Shown piece by piece: positions 1 to 6,105 of a stretch of DNA of 6,228 nucleotides. The translations under genes and the position numbers were made by a program. Location of the stretch: NCBI GenBank assembly GCA_020853995.1, contig JADYXV010000149.1:1-6228 (forward strand), in the 5' to 3' direction. The notes under the pieces were generated by a model. It had not been told where the DNA came from and did no database searches. It saw nothing but the letters and a program-made list of their open reading frames with translations. Source of the DNA: Novosphingobium sp. GTDB taxonomy: Bacteria; Pseudomonadota; Alphaproteobacteria; Sphingomonadales; Sphingomonadaceae. Each line of letters begins with the position of its first letter. Within the stretch, counting starts at the first letter, position 1.

Positions 1-955
1 TCAGCCGCCACAATGCGCGATTGGCCTCGCGATAATTGGCGTAAGTATTGTCGCCCGGTATCCCCAGCAGCATCGGCGGCACCCCAAACGCCAGCGCAAT
101 GTCGCGCGCCGCCGCCGCTTTCAGCGTGGCAAAGTCCATATCCGCAGGCGTCAGCGAAAGGCTCTGCCATTTAAGACCCCCCTCCAGCAGCATGGGCCGC
201 CCCGCATTTGCCTGCCCCGCATAGGCTGCGGTCAATTCGCCCTTGATCCGGTCAAACTGGTCCGACGTCAGCGAAGCGCCGGGGTCACCCGGATCATAAA
301 CCAGCGCCCCTGATGGCCGTGCGGCATTTTCCAGCAACGCCCGGTTCCACCGCGCCGCCGCATTGTGGATCGCCACCGCCTCGTCCGCCGCCTCCAGGCA
401 GCCCGCGCCATAATGGTCATCCACCGGATGAAAGTGCTTCACATGGATCAGGTTGGGCCGTCCGAAATCATCCACCGCCTCAATCCGCAGCGCCTTTTCA
501 CCCACTTTATAGGCAAACGCCGCAGGCCAGCCGCCGGCATCGGGCAAAACCATCACCCGTTCGGGCCGCAGCGCAAACAACTCCACCGGATTGCCATCCA
601 CATCGCGCAGCACTTGCACATAGCCATTGCCATGCAGCATCAGATGCGCCGCCAGCGTCTCCAGCAGCGGCTGCCCCGCGCTCGTCTCGCTCACCAGCGC
701 CAGCAACGCGGGATCAGACGCCACCACCGGTGCCCCGCCAATCCCCTCGGCCACCAGACGCACAGCCCGCTGCGCCACCGGATTCTTCAAATAGGCCTCA
801 CGGATCGCCACCGGATAATTGATCGGCCCATGGTTGGCCTCACCCCGCCAATCCGAAGCCGCAATCCACGGCGAAACAAAACTCCGCCCCAAAGGCGCAC
901 GCGGCGTCACCGCCTCGCCCTTGAACGCAGCGACAAGCGATTGAAAGAACGACAT
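1..955 (-). CDS. HK97-family phage/GTA portal protein (3' end cut by window edge)
   Basis: This gene encodes a portal protein, the dodecameric ring at one capsid vertex through which the terminase pumps DNA and to which the tail attaches. From the ATG at 955 the frame stays open for 318 codons to the window edge, so the C-terminus is missing; family members usually run to about 390-430 residues. Recognisable portal features are the early REAYLKNPVAQRAV segment (residues 52-65), LMLHGNGYVQVLRD (105-118), LFALRPERV (126-134), the HVKHFHPVDDHYGAG region (171-185) and the signature GVPPMLLGIPGDNTYANYRE (291-310). The start is supported by an AAAGG Shine-Dalgarno sequence at 962-966, 6 nt before the ATG. 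It follows the large terminase on the same strand after a 165-nt gap, which is wide for such an operon and holds a palindromic repeat. Base composition matches the host-type genes nearby. The family call is firm; GTA versus prophage origin is inferred from context. Confidence 0.93.
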   Translation of the reverse strand, partial: MSFFQSLVAAFKGEAVTPRAPLGRSFVSPWIAASDWRGEANHGPINYPVAIREAYLKNPVAQRAVRLVAEGIGGAPVVASDPALLALVSETSAGQPLLETLAAHLMLHGNGYVQVLRDVDGNPVELFALRPERVMVLPDAGGWPAAFAYKVGEKALRIEAVDDFGRPNLIHVKHFHPVDDHYGAGCLEAADEAVAIHNAAARWNRALLENAARPSGALVYDPGDPGASLTSDQFDRIKGELTAAYAGQANAGRPMLLEGGLKWQSLSLTPADMDFATLKAAAARDIALAFGVPPMLLGIPGDNTYANYREANRALWRL

Positions 956-961
956 AATCAG

Positions 962-966
962 CCTTT
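962..966 (-). promoter_or_regulatory. Ribosome binding site of the portal gene
   Basis: The minus strand reads AAAGG here, 6 nt before the ATG at 955. It supports this start, and it shows that the portal gene has its own initiation signal and need not rely on translational coupling to the distant large terminase gene. Confidence 0.6.
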
Positions 967-1004
967 CGAAAATTGGAATCCGCCCAGCGAAGCAAAGGCG
1001 TCAA

Positions 1005-1046
1005 CTTACTCCCCTCCCGCTTGCGGGAGGGGCCGGGGGAGGGCCT
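1005..1046. repeat. REP-like palindromic repeat, copy 1 (inside the packaging operon)
   Basis: This 42-nt element matches the one at 3898-3939 at 39 of 42 positions, in the same orientation. Its core, 1011-1032, is a perfect palindrome with 10-bp arms (CCCCTCCCGC / GCGGGAGGGG) around TT, followed by a G-rich tail. Such elements are typical dispersed intergenic repeats of sphingomonads and relatives. It lies in the 165-nt gap between large terminase and portal and would be transcribed within that operon as a strong GC hairpin. There is no T-run beside it on either strand, so it is not a classical intrinsic terminator; it could still affect mRNA stability or polarity. The rest of the gap (956-1004 and 1047-1120) shows no convincing gene. 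Confidence 0.8.
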
Positions 1047-1120
1047 GTTACTCAAGGGCCTACTACGCATGGGCAGATTGCGGTTGGGCCTGTTCGACTA
1101 GCCAGCCAAACGCCCACCCC

Positions 1121-2461
1121 TCAATCAAACCAGATGCGCGGTTCCCCTGCCCGCCCCAGCATCAGCTCGGTCAGCCCCCACACACAGGCATCGGCACGAT
1201 CGGGCGACCGCCCCGGCCCCTGATAATCCCCGCCCGGCATCAATCCGCACAGTTCATCCTCCAGCCGTGGGAACATCCCGGCGTGGCGCACGCGCCCTGC
1301 TTCATAAAGCGCCGCCACCGGCTCGGCCCGCGCCGTCTTGCCACGGCTTGCATGGACAAGGCGCAAGGGCAGCGATGCTTCGGCGGCGCGCAGCACCGCT
1401 TCCACCATCGCCCCGCCCTGGTTCGCCTCGGCCACCACCCGGTCTGCCGACCAGGCATGCGCGGCATCTGCAACGGCGCGGGCCCATCGTTCGGGGCTGG
1501 CCTGTTCAACCGAACAATCGGCCAGCACCCGCGCGATCCTGTCATCGCCCAGCCCGCACACCACAATCCCGCAAGCATCGCCATGCGCGCTGGCCGGCGG
1601 GTCAACCGCAACCACAACTCGCGTGCATGGCGGAGCAATGGCTTCACGCGCACTTTCAATCAGCGCGCGGCTCCACAGCGCACCCACCAGATCACCGATC
1701 AATTCACCGTAAAGTTCCTGCCGACCCAGCAACGTGTCGCCAAATGTCTGCTCCATCGCCGCGATAAAACGCGCTGGCAGGTTCGGCGCATTGTCAAACG
1801 TGCTTCCGCGCGTCAGCACCACGCCGCCAGCCTCGCCCTCGTCCAGCATTCGCGTCACCAGCGGCACCGGTCGCGGCGTCGTGGTCGCCAGCATCCGGGG
1901 ATCATCGCCCAGCCGCAGGCCCATCAGCAGGTTGTCCCAGGCCGAAATGGCCCGGCTCGTTCCGCGAAGCGCGCCTGCATCCCACTTGGCCACTTCATCA
2001 CACCACGCATGGCTGTGCTGCGGCCCGCGCAAACTTTCCGGCTCTCCTGCCGAATACAAAAACGCCTGCGCACCATTGGCCCACACCAGCCTGCGTACCG
2101 ATGATTCATACACCGGCCGCTTGTCTGGTGATCCAACCGAAAGCAGTCCGCTCTCGCCTTCCACCATAACGCTGCGCGCTTCATGCAACGACGCCGCCAC
2201 CAGCGCGATCCGCGCGTCGGGATCATCTTCGGCCTGCTGGCGCACCCATTCGGCACCCAGCCGCGTCTTGCCAAACCCGCGCCCGGCCATCACCAGCCAG
2301 ATGCGCCAGTCACCATCCGGTGCCTGCTGGGCCTTGCGGCCCCACACTTGCCAGTCCCACAGCCATTCGCGGCATTCATCATCGGAAAGCTTGTGAAAAA
2401 ATCGGTCGATCTTCTGACGATCGGCGTCGAACAGGGTGTCCAGTCTGGCGTCATCACCCAT
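1121..2461 (-). CDS. terL: Phage/GTA large terminase subunit (TerL)
   Basis: This is the DNA-packaging motor: an ATPase that drives DNA through the portal plus a nuclease that cuts it. The 446-residue protein is complete. The N-terminal ATPase domain has Walker A AGRGFGKT (59-66), Walker B ending in DE (HAWCDE, 151-156) and a coupling motif ATTTPR (192-197). Next come the FDNAPNLPARF stretch (222-232) and GELIGDLVGALW (252-263), typical of the linker to the nuclease. The RNase H-like nuclease has candidate metal-binding acidic residues D287 (VVAVDPP), E345 (VVAEANQGG) and D424 (DRADACVWG). All expected motifs are intact, so the enzyme appears functional. Length and motif set resemble the Rhodobacter capsulatus GTA g2 type. 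Its ATG overlaps the end of the small-subunit gene by 8 nt (ATGGGTGA), implying translational coupling; no good Shine-Dalgarno sequence sits at normal spacing. Confidence 0.96.
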   Translation of the reverse strand: MGDDARLDTLFDADRQKIDRFFHKLSDDECREWLWDWQVWGRKAQQAPDGDWRIWLVMAGRGFGKTRLGAEWVRQQAEDDPDARIALVAASLHEARSVMVEGESGLLSVGSPDKRPVYESSVRRLVWANGAQAFLYSAGEPESLRGPQHSHAWCDEVAKWDAGALRGTSRAISAWDNLLMGLRLGDDPRMLATTTPRPVPLVTRMLDEGEAGGVVLTRGSTFDNAPNLPARFIAAMEQTFGDTLLGRQELYGELIGDLVGALWSRALIESAREAIAPPCTRVVVAVDPPASAHGDACGIVVCGLGDDRIARVLADCSVEQASPERWARAVADAAHAWSADRVVAEANQGGAMVEAVLRAAEASLPLRLVHASRGKTARAEPVAALYEAGRVRHAGMFPRLEDELCGLMPGGDYQGPGRSPDRADACVWGLTELMLGRAGEPRIWFD

Positions 2462-3011
2462 GCGCCGCGCCCGTCATCTCCTGCTCTGCCTTGCGCTGCG
2501 CCAGAACCTGATCGCGCAGCGCCAAAAGCTTTGCGTGGATCGATGCCCGCACTTGCTTGATGTCAGAATTTTCACGGACCGCGCGCTGGCGGGCCACTGT
2601 TTCGCGATGCTGTGTCAGCAACCGAAGCGCATTGGCGTTATCGAACTTTGCCTCGCCATCCTTGGATTCGCCAAAGCGCAGCCGGTGCAGCAGCTCCATC
2701 TCAAGGTTGTCATACCCCTCGCACAAAGCCTCGCGCCACGCCTTTGCAAAGCCCGGCTCGCTGCGTCGCGTTTTATAGGCGCGATCCGGCTTTACGCCCG
2801 CCTTGGCCGCAGCCGCTGTCACATTCGAAGTTTCCGCCAGCGACGCCAGAAACTCGCTGCGCCATGTCGTGCGCGCGATCCCCATGGAATCCGCATCTTC
2901 GTCGCTGCGTGTGACGCTATTGCCCTCCATTTCGCTGGGTGATGCAGGTACGCATTGCGTTGCTGTCACGCATGCCGTTGGCGTGCGCGCAGAGCCGGTC
3001 GGCTTGGCCAT
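2454..3011 (-). CDS. terS: Putative small terminase subunit (GTA g1-like DNA-binding protein)
   Basis: This 185-residue protein probably recognises DNA for packaging and hands it to the large terminase. Residues about 51-84 (FLASLAETSNVTAAAAKAGV onward) form a clear helix-turn-helix-like segment, followed by the conserved-looking EPGFAKAWREALCEGYDNLE stretch (85-104). The C-terminal part (about 130-178) is charged and helical, probably an oligomerisation coiled coil. The first 27 residues are low-complexity (T, A, P, S, C) and may not be conserved. I chose the ATG at 3011 because AAGGA lies 8 nt upstream; an ATG at 2930 would give a more compact protein but lacks a clear ribosome site. It is the first gene of the packaging operon, with a candidate promoter upstream and an 8-nt overlap with the large terminase gene. 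The small-subunit role rests on position and fold-like pattern, because these proteins diverge strongly. Confidence 0.78.
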   Translation of the reverse strand: MAKPTGSARTPTACVTATQCVPASPSEMEGNSVTRSDEDADSMGIARTTWRSEFLASLAETSNVTAAAAKAGVKPDRAYKTRRSEPGFAKAWREALCEGYDNLEMELLHRLRFGESKDGEAKFDNANALRLLTQHRETVARQRAVRENSDIKQVRASIHAKLLALRDQVLAQRKAEQEMTGAAHG

Positions 3012-3019
3012 TCAGACCA

Positions 3020-3024
3020 TCCTT
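3020..3024 (-). promoter_or_regulatory. Ribosome binding site deciding the small terminase start
   Basis: The minus strand reads AAGGA, 8 nt before the ATG at 3011. It favours that start over the internal ATG at 2930, which has no comparable sequence upstream. Confidence 0.6.
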
Positions 3025-3111
3025 ACGTTTGAATTGAACGAAGTGTCACGGATATCGGCAGCGCCACATGCCGCCCGTCCGGGGCGACTCGGCCTGTTCC
3101 GATGTTCTTGT

Positions 3112-3140
3112 TATGTACCGAATGAGCGCGTGAATGTCAA
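3112..3140 (-). promoter_or_regulatory. Candidate promoter of the packaging operon
   Basis: On the minus strand a perfect -35 hexamer TTGACA (3140-3135) is followed by a 17-nt spacer and TACATA (3117-3112), an imperfect -10. Transcription would start near 3105, leaving a leader of about 95 nt before the small terminase ATG. The leader contains a small hairpin (CGCCC/GGGCG, 3072-3086). The weak -10 and the inverted repeat a few bases upstream of the -35 suggest dependence on an activator. This is a sequence-pattern prediction only. Confidence 0.45.
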
Positions 3141-3144
3141 TCAA

Positions 3145-3184
3145 AAAGTGCCAATCTGGTTAATCAAACCACTGCTGGCACTTT
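3145..3184. promoter_or_regulatory. Nested inverted repeat in the terS/yqaA divergent region, possible operator
   Basis: Perfect 9-nt arms AAAGTGCCA (3145-3153) and TGGCACTTT (3176-3184) enclose a second inverted repeat, TGGTT (3157-3161) and AACCA (3167-3171), around the pentamer AATCA. It lies between the small terminase gene and yqaA, ends 4 nt from the predicted -35 of the packaging operon, and is centred near -60 relative to the predicted start, a usual place for an activator site. It could equally serve the yqaA side or form a hairpin in a transcript. TGGCAC recalls a sigma-54 -24 element, but no matching -12 GC element follows on either strand. Confidence 0.4.
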
Positions 3185-3233
3185 CCGCGCGCCTCGCTTA
3201 AACGCTGCACCGCAACAATTGACGGGATTCCTG

Positions 3234-3884
3234 ATGCTCCGCCGCCTCTACGATTGGACATTGGCCAAGGCCTCGCATCCGCACGCCGAATGGTGGCTGG
3301 CGCTGTTCGCGTTCATGGACGCCAGCTTCTTCCCCATCCCGCCGCACCCGCTGCTCGGGCTGATGTGCCTGGCCGAACCGAAACGCGCGATCCGCTTTGC
3401 CGCCATCGCCACCATCGCCTCGGTCCTCGGCGGCCTGCTCGGCTACGCCATCGGCTATGGCCTGTACGACACCGTCGGCACGCAATTGCTCGCCGCCCTC
3501 GGCCTCACCGAAAGCTTCCCCAAGGCGGCCTGCTATCTGCGCGATTACGGGGTAGAGATCATCATGATCAAGGGCGCCACGCCCATCCCGTTCAAACTGC
3601 TCACAATCACGGCGGGCTTCATCGCCATGCCGCTGGTGCCGTTCATTCTGGCCAGCATCGTCTCGCGCTCGATCAGCTTCATGATCGTCGGCGTGCTGTT
3701 CCGCCTGTTCGGAGCCCCGATCAAGCGCTTCATCGACAAATACCTCGGCCTGGTCACCATCGGCTTCGTCGTCCTCGTCGTCGGCGGCTTCATCGCCGCC
3801 ACCATGCTCGGCGGCGGCGGCACGGCTGAATCAAAAGCCAAATGCGAACAAGCCGCCCCACTCACCCCGACGACCAAGCCTTAA
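3234..3884 (+). CDS. yqaA: YqaA family (DedA/SNARE-associated superfamily) inner membrane protein
   Basis: This is a 216-residue polytopic inner-membrane protein of the YqaA branch of the DedA/VTT superfamily. DedA relatives are implicated in lipid transport and envelope homeostasis, but the role of YqaA itself is not established. Family signs are the N-terminal LRRLYDW, the SFFPIPP motif (31-37), a glycine-rich membrane segment SVLGGLLGYAIGYGL (63-77), the re-entrant-type motif GATPIPFKLLTITAGF (114-129), and LASIVSRSISFMIVGVLFRLFG (139-160). A last hydrophobic helix spans about 172-192, followed by a short polar tail. I chose the ATG at 3234; a TTG at 3219 would add five residues. Only a weak GGGA-type ribosome site precedes it. 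It points away from the packaging operon and converges on the MipA-like gene, so it is probably transcribed alone. It marks the host side of the junction with the phage-like genes. Confidence 0.9.
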   Translation: MLRRLYDWTLAKASHPHAEWWLALFAFMDASFFPIPPHPLLGLMCLAEPKRAIRFAAIATIASVLGGLLGYAIGYGLYDTVGTQLLAALGLTESFPKAACYLRDYGVEIIMIKGATPIPFKLLTITAGFIAMPLVPFILASIVSRSISFMIVGVLFRLFGAPIKRFIDKYLGLVTIGFVVLVVGGFIAATMLGGGGTAESKAKCEQAAPLTPTTKP

Positions 3885-3897
3885 CCGCAGTCCCCTT

Positions 3898-3939
3898 CTT
3901 ACTCCCCTCCCGCTTGCGGGAGGGGTTGGGGGTGGGCCT
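3898..3939. repeat. REP-like palindromic repeat, copy 2 (convergent junction)
   Basis: This second 42-nt copy has three differences from the element at 1005-1046. The palindromic core is 3904-3925, with the same 10-bp arms around TT. It lies in the 86-nt gap between the convergent yqaA and MipA-like genes. It could form a hairpin in either transcript and may help end or protect them, although no U-tract follows. Both copies are followed by an ACTACGCA block (3945-3952 here, 1062-1069 in copy 1), so the full repeat unit may be longer than 42 nt. Confidence 0.8.
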
Positions 3940-3970
3940 ACAACACTACGCAAATACTTAATCCCAAACC

Positions 3971-4807
3971 TTACAACCCGAACCGCATCCCGTAACCCAG
4001 CCCGACGGTAAACTGCATCCGCTGCCCCCGCTCACGGATCAACGATGTCCCCGCAGGTTCCCCGCCCAGCCGGTCAACCCCGCCAAACAGCGTAACCGAA
4101 CGCCGCCGGTCCAAAGGCCGGATCAGCGCTCCGCCAACGCCATAGGAAACCAGCCCGCCATCGGGCCGCGAAACCGCCAGACCGGTGCGCTGCGCCTGCC
4201 CCGCATCCACGCCAAAGTATGTCTGCATGAAATCGCCGCTGGCCAGTGTCGCGCGCGGCCCCACCGAATAGATCACGCGCCCGCTACGGCCCTGCACCGC
4301 CAGCGATACATCGCCAACAACACCCTGGTGCGCGCCAAAGCCCTGCCGCACTTCAACCCGCCCGCGCAGCTGGTTCTTCGGCCCGAACCGCTTTTCAACA
4401 AAGCCGCCCGCCTCACCGCCAAAGCCGACATCGCCCATCCCGCGCAAAGCGTCACTGCCGCCTGCAATCTGGAATGGCGATCCACCATCGTTTTCGTTGC
4501 GGCCAAAGCGCGGCTTGATCACCGGCCCCGCTTTCCAACCGTCGCGGTTCACCGCGTTCCAGCCGATCCCGTCGGGCACCGACGCAAAGATCGTATCGTT
4601 GTAATTCAGCCGGATATCCGGAAAGATTGACAGCGCCGTATCGCGCGACCCTTGCCACGCGTTCCCGAACACCGGCGCCAGCCCCAGCGTCAGCACCCAA
4701 CCTTGCGGCCCCGCAGGCGGCCTAACCTTTTGAGACCCCGCCTCTTGCGCCATCACCGGTCCGGAAAACGCCGCCGCCAATATCGCAAAGGCCGTAACAC
4801 GCAACAT
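3971..4807 (-). CDS. MipA/OmpV family outer membrane protein
   Basis: This 278-residue protein is predicted to be an outer-membrane beta-barrel of the MipA/OmpV family. The best-known member, E. coli MipA, interacts with murein-synthesis and hydrolysis proteins; OmpV members are general outer-membrane proteins. The N-terminus MLRVTAFAILAAAFSGPVMA is a signal peptide with a cleavage site after VMA at about residue 20. The mature part begins with the family-like pattern WVLTLGLAPVFGNAWQGS (37-54), FPDIRLNYND (62-71) and a glycine-rich region, then alternating strands, ending in YGMRFGL, a barrel-type last strand though without the usual terminal phenylalanine. The start at 4807 is set by the signal peptide and by GGAG 7 nt upstream; the frame is open further upstream, but that stretch is not protein-like. 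It lies 110 nt downstream of the NDUFA9-like gene on the same strand, so co-transcription is possible, and it converges with yqaA. Confidence 0.88.
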   Translation of the reverse strand: MLRVTAFAILAAAFSGPVMAQEAGSQKVRPPAGPQGWVLTLGLAPVFGNAWQGSRDTALSIFPDIRLNYNDTIFASVPDGIGWNAVNRDGWKAGPVIKPRFGRNENDGGSPFQIAGGSDALRGMGDVGFGGEAGGFVEKRFGPKNQLRGRVEVRQGFGAHQGVVGDVSLAVQGRSGRVIYSVGPRATLASGDFMQTYFGVDAGQAQRTGLAVSRPDGGLVSYGVGGALIRPLDRRRSVTLFGGVDRLGGEPAGTSLIRERGQRMQFTVGLGYGMRFGL

Positions 4808-4814
4808 CCGCTCT

Positions 4815-4818
4815 CTCC
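4815..4818 (-). promoter_or_regulatory. Ribosome binding site of the MipA-like gene
   Basis: The minus strand reads GGAG, 7 nt before the ATG at 4807. With the signal peptide beginning directly at that ATG, it fixes the start and rules out the longer upstream open frame. Confidence 0.65.
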
Positions 4819-4892
4819 ATCCGACACGACCAATGCAAAGGCCATGGCACAGCGTACCTGAACGCCGCTTTGCCCGATCATGTCGAATGATG

Positions 4893-4912
4893 GCTTGCCC
4901 GCAAAGGCAAGC
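4893..4912 (-). terminator. Short hairpin after the NDUFA9-like gene
   Basis: A perfect 7-bp inverted repeat GCTTGCC/GGCAAGC with a 6-nt loop starts 5 nt past the stop codon of the NDUFA9-like gene. On the minus strand no U-run follows, so it is at best a weak or Rho-assisted terminator, or an mRNA 3'-end stabiliser that would partly separate this gene from the downstream MipA-like gene. Confidence 0.3.
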
Positions 4913-4917
4913 GCGGC

Positions 4918-5883
4918 TCAAACAGTCTTGGCTTTCACCCCGAACCGCCCGAACTTGCGATACCGCGTCATCCACCGGTCAAGGAACAACCCCAGCGGAC
5001 GCGGCGCAACGCCCAGCGCCTCGATCCCCGGCAAAGTCCCCGTCGCCACATTGCCCGCCGCCAGCAGCTTCCATTGGTCCGTGGTAATCGGCGCCCCCGG
5101 CAGCCAACCGGTCAACGCTGCAATCGCGGCCGATACCGCGTCGGGCAATTCGGCAAACACCGGGCTGCGTCCTGCCGCCTTGGCAATCCGGCGGTTCAAC
5201 TCGCCCATCGTCACCACTTCGGGGCCAGCCAGCTCATACGTCTTGCCGCCGTGCGCCAACGGGTCGGCCAGCGCGCTCGCCACCGCCTCTGCTGCATCAT
5301 CCACAAACACCGGCTGCAACTTTGCGTCCGGCCCGAACACGGGCAACACCGGCAGGCTTGAAACCAGACCGCCAAACATGTTCAGAAAATTGTCGTCCTC
5401 GCCAAACAGGATCGATGGCCGCACCACCGTCGCCGTTGGAAACGCAGCCAGCACAGCCACTTCACCCTCGGCCTTGGTCCGGGCGTAGGCCACATCAGAC
5501 GCAGCATCGGCCCCCAGCGCCGAAACATGCACAAACGCCGTCGCACCCGCATCCTTGGCCGCTTTCGCCAACGCCCCAACGCCACTGCCCTGCAGCCCGT
5601 CCAGATTGCCCGCAAACGCACCGACAAGATTGACCACCGCATCAACCCCGGTCAGCGCTGCGGCCACCGTATGCGGTTTCAGCACATCCACCGCCACCAG
5701 TTGCGTCTGTCCCAGCCCGCCCAGCGTCTTCACCCGGAACGCGCGCTCCGGATGGCGGCTGCAAACGCGCAACCGCGCCCCGCGCGCCAGCAGTTCCTGC
5801 GCCAGATGCCTACCGAAAAAGCCGGTACCGCCTACCAGCGCTACCAACATGCCATCGAGATCGCGCGTCTTGCCCTGTGCCAT
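4918..5883 (-). CDS. Complex I NDUFA9-like NAD(P)-binding protein (atypical SDR family)
   Basis: This is a Rossmann-fold protein of the extended/atypical short-chain dehydrogenase group, of the type annotated as complex I NDUFA9 subunit family or NAD-dependent epimerase/dehydratase. With the start at 5883 it has 321 residues. The nucleotide-binding loop is VGGTGFFGRHLA (17-28); later come VVNLVGAF (83-90), FVHVSALGA (117-125), YxxxK as YARTK (133-137), RPSILFGEDDNF (155-166) and LQPVFVDDAAEAV (189-201), all typical of this family. Mitochondrial NDUFA9 is a complex I accessory subunit; bacterial homologues may have a related role or may be quinone- or sugar-linked dehydrogenases, and the substrate cannot be read from sequence. 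Alternative starts are ATG 5934, with AAAGG 6 nt upstream, and ATG 5850; I chose 5883 (AGGA 10 nt upstream) because the fold begins shortly after it. It is divergent from the tRNA-Leu gene and 110 nt ahead of the MipA-like gene. Confidence 0.85.
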   Translation of the reverse strand: MAQGKTRDLDGMLVALVGGTGFFGRHLAQELLARGARLRVCSRHPERAFRVKTLGGLGQTQLVAVDVLKPHTVAAALTGVDAVVNLVGAFAGNLDGLQGSGVGALAKAAKDAGATAFVHVSALGADAASDVAYARTKAEGEVAVLAAFPTATVVRPSILFGEDDNFLNMFGGLVSSLPVLPVFGPDAKLQPVFVDDAAEAVASALADPLAHGGKTYELAGPEVVTMGELNRRIAKAAGRSPVFAELPDAVSAAIAALTGWLPGAPITTDQWKLLAAGNVATGTLPGIEALGVAPRPLGLFLDRWMTRYRKFGRFGVKAKTV

Positions 5884-6033
5884 GTGACCCAAATCCTGCA
5901 GATAGCGGCGACGTCCGAAAAGAGACGCGCCCATCCGCCGCCTTTGGCACAGCAAAGGGCGCGCTTTCAATGCCGAACATCCCCAAACCGCCCTGCGCGA
6001 TAAAAAGAGTCAGCGATTCCCGCTTTTGCCCCG

Positions 6034-6062
6034 TTGACACCCCGCCCCCCGTACCTTAGTGG
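6034..6062 (+). promoter_or_regulatory. Candidate promoter of tRNA-Leu
   Basis: A perfect -35 hexamer TTGACA lies at 6034-6039. At a 17-nt spacing the -10 would be TAGTGG (6057-6062), a poor match, with TTAGTG one base earlier. The distance to the tRNA 5' end (6106) is reasonable for a precursor leader. The -35 is clear and the -10 is uncertain. Confidence 0.4.
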
Positions 6063-6105
6063 CGCCCTCCTACCCGGCAGACGGCCCATTCGCCTTCTGC
6101 CCCGT

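Noticed and set aside
840..1070. A 76-codon minus-strand open frame spanning the gap between large terminase and portal.
   Set aside because: Its sequence is made of the palindromic repeat plus an out-of-frame reading of the portal start; no ribosome site or family resemblance.
365..2104. A 579-codon open frame on the plus strand across the portal and large terminase genes.
   Set aside because: It is antisense to two well-supported genes, its product is rich in R, H, P and Q with no recognisable domain, it begins with GTG without a good ribosome site, and it runs through the palindromic repeat. It is a high-GC shadow of the minus-strand genes.
1734..2396. A 220-codon plus-strand open frame antisense to the large terminase.
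   Set aside because: It overlaps conserved ATPase motifs on the other strand and its S/P/R-rich product has no domain; it is an artefact of codon bias.
3135..3184. Sigma-54 promoter suggested by TGGCAC on both strands.
   Set aside because: Neither copy has TTGC at the required distance, so the -12 element is absent; the TGGCAC hexamers are explained as arms of the inverted repeat.
3145..3202. CtrA binding site (paired TTAA half-sites) controlling the packaging operon.
   Set aside because: TTAA occurs at 3160 and 3199, but the spacing does not fit the TTAA-N7-TTAA pattern.
3254..3829. A second plus-strand open frame inside yqaA.
   Set aside because: It is a frame-shifted reading of yqaA, rich in R, H and P; the other frame has clear membrane segments and family motifs.
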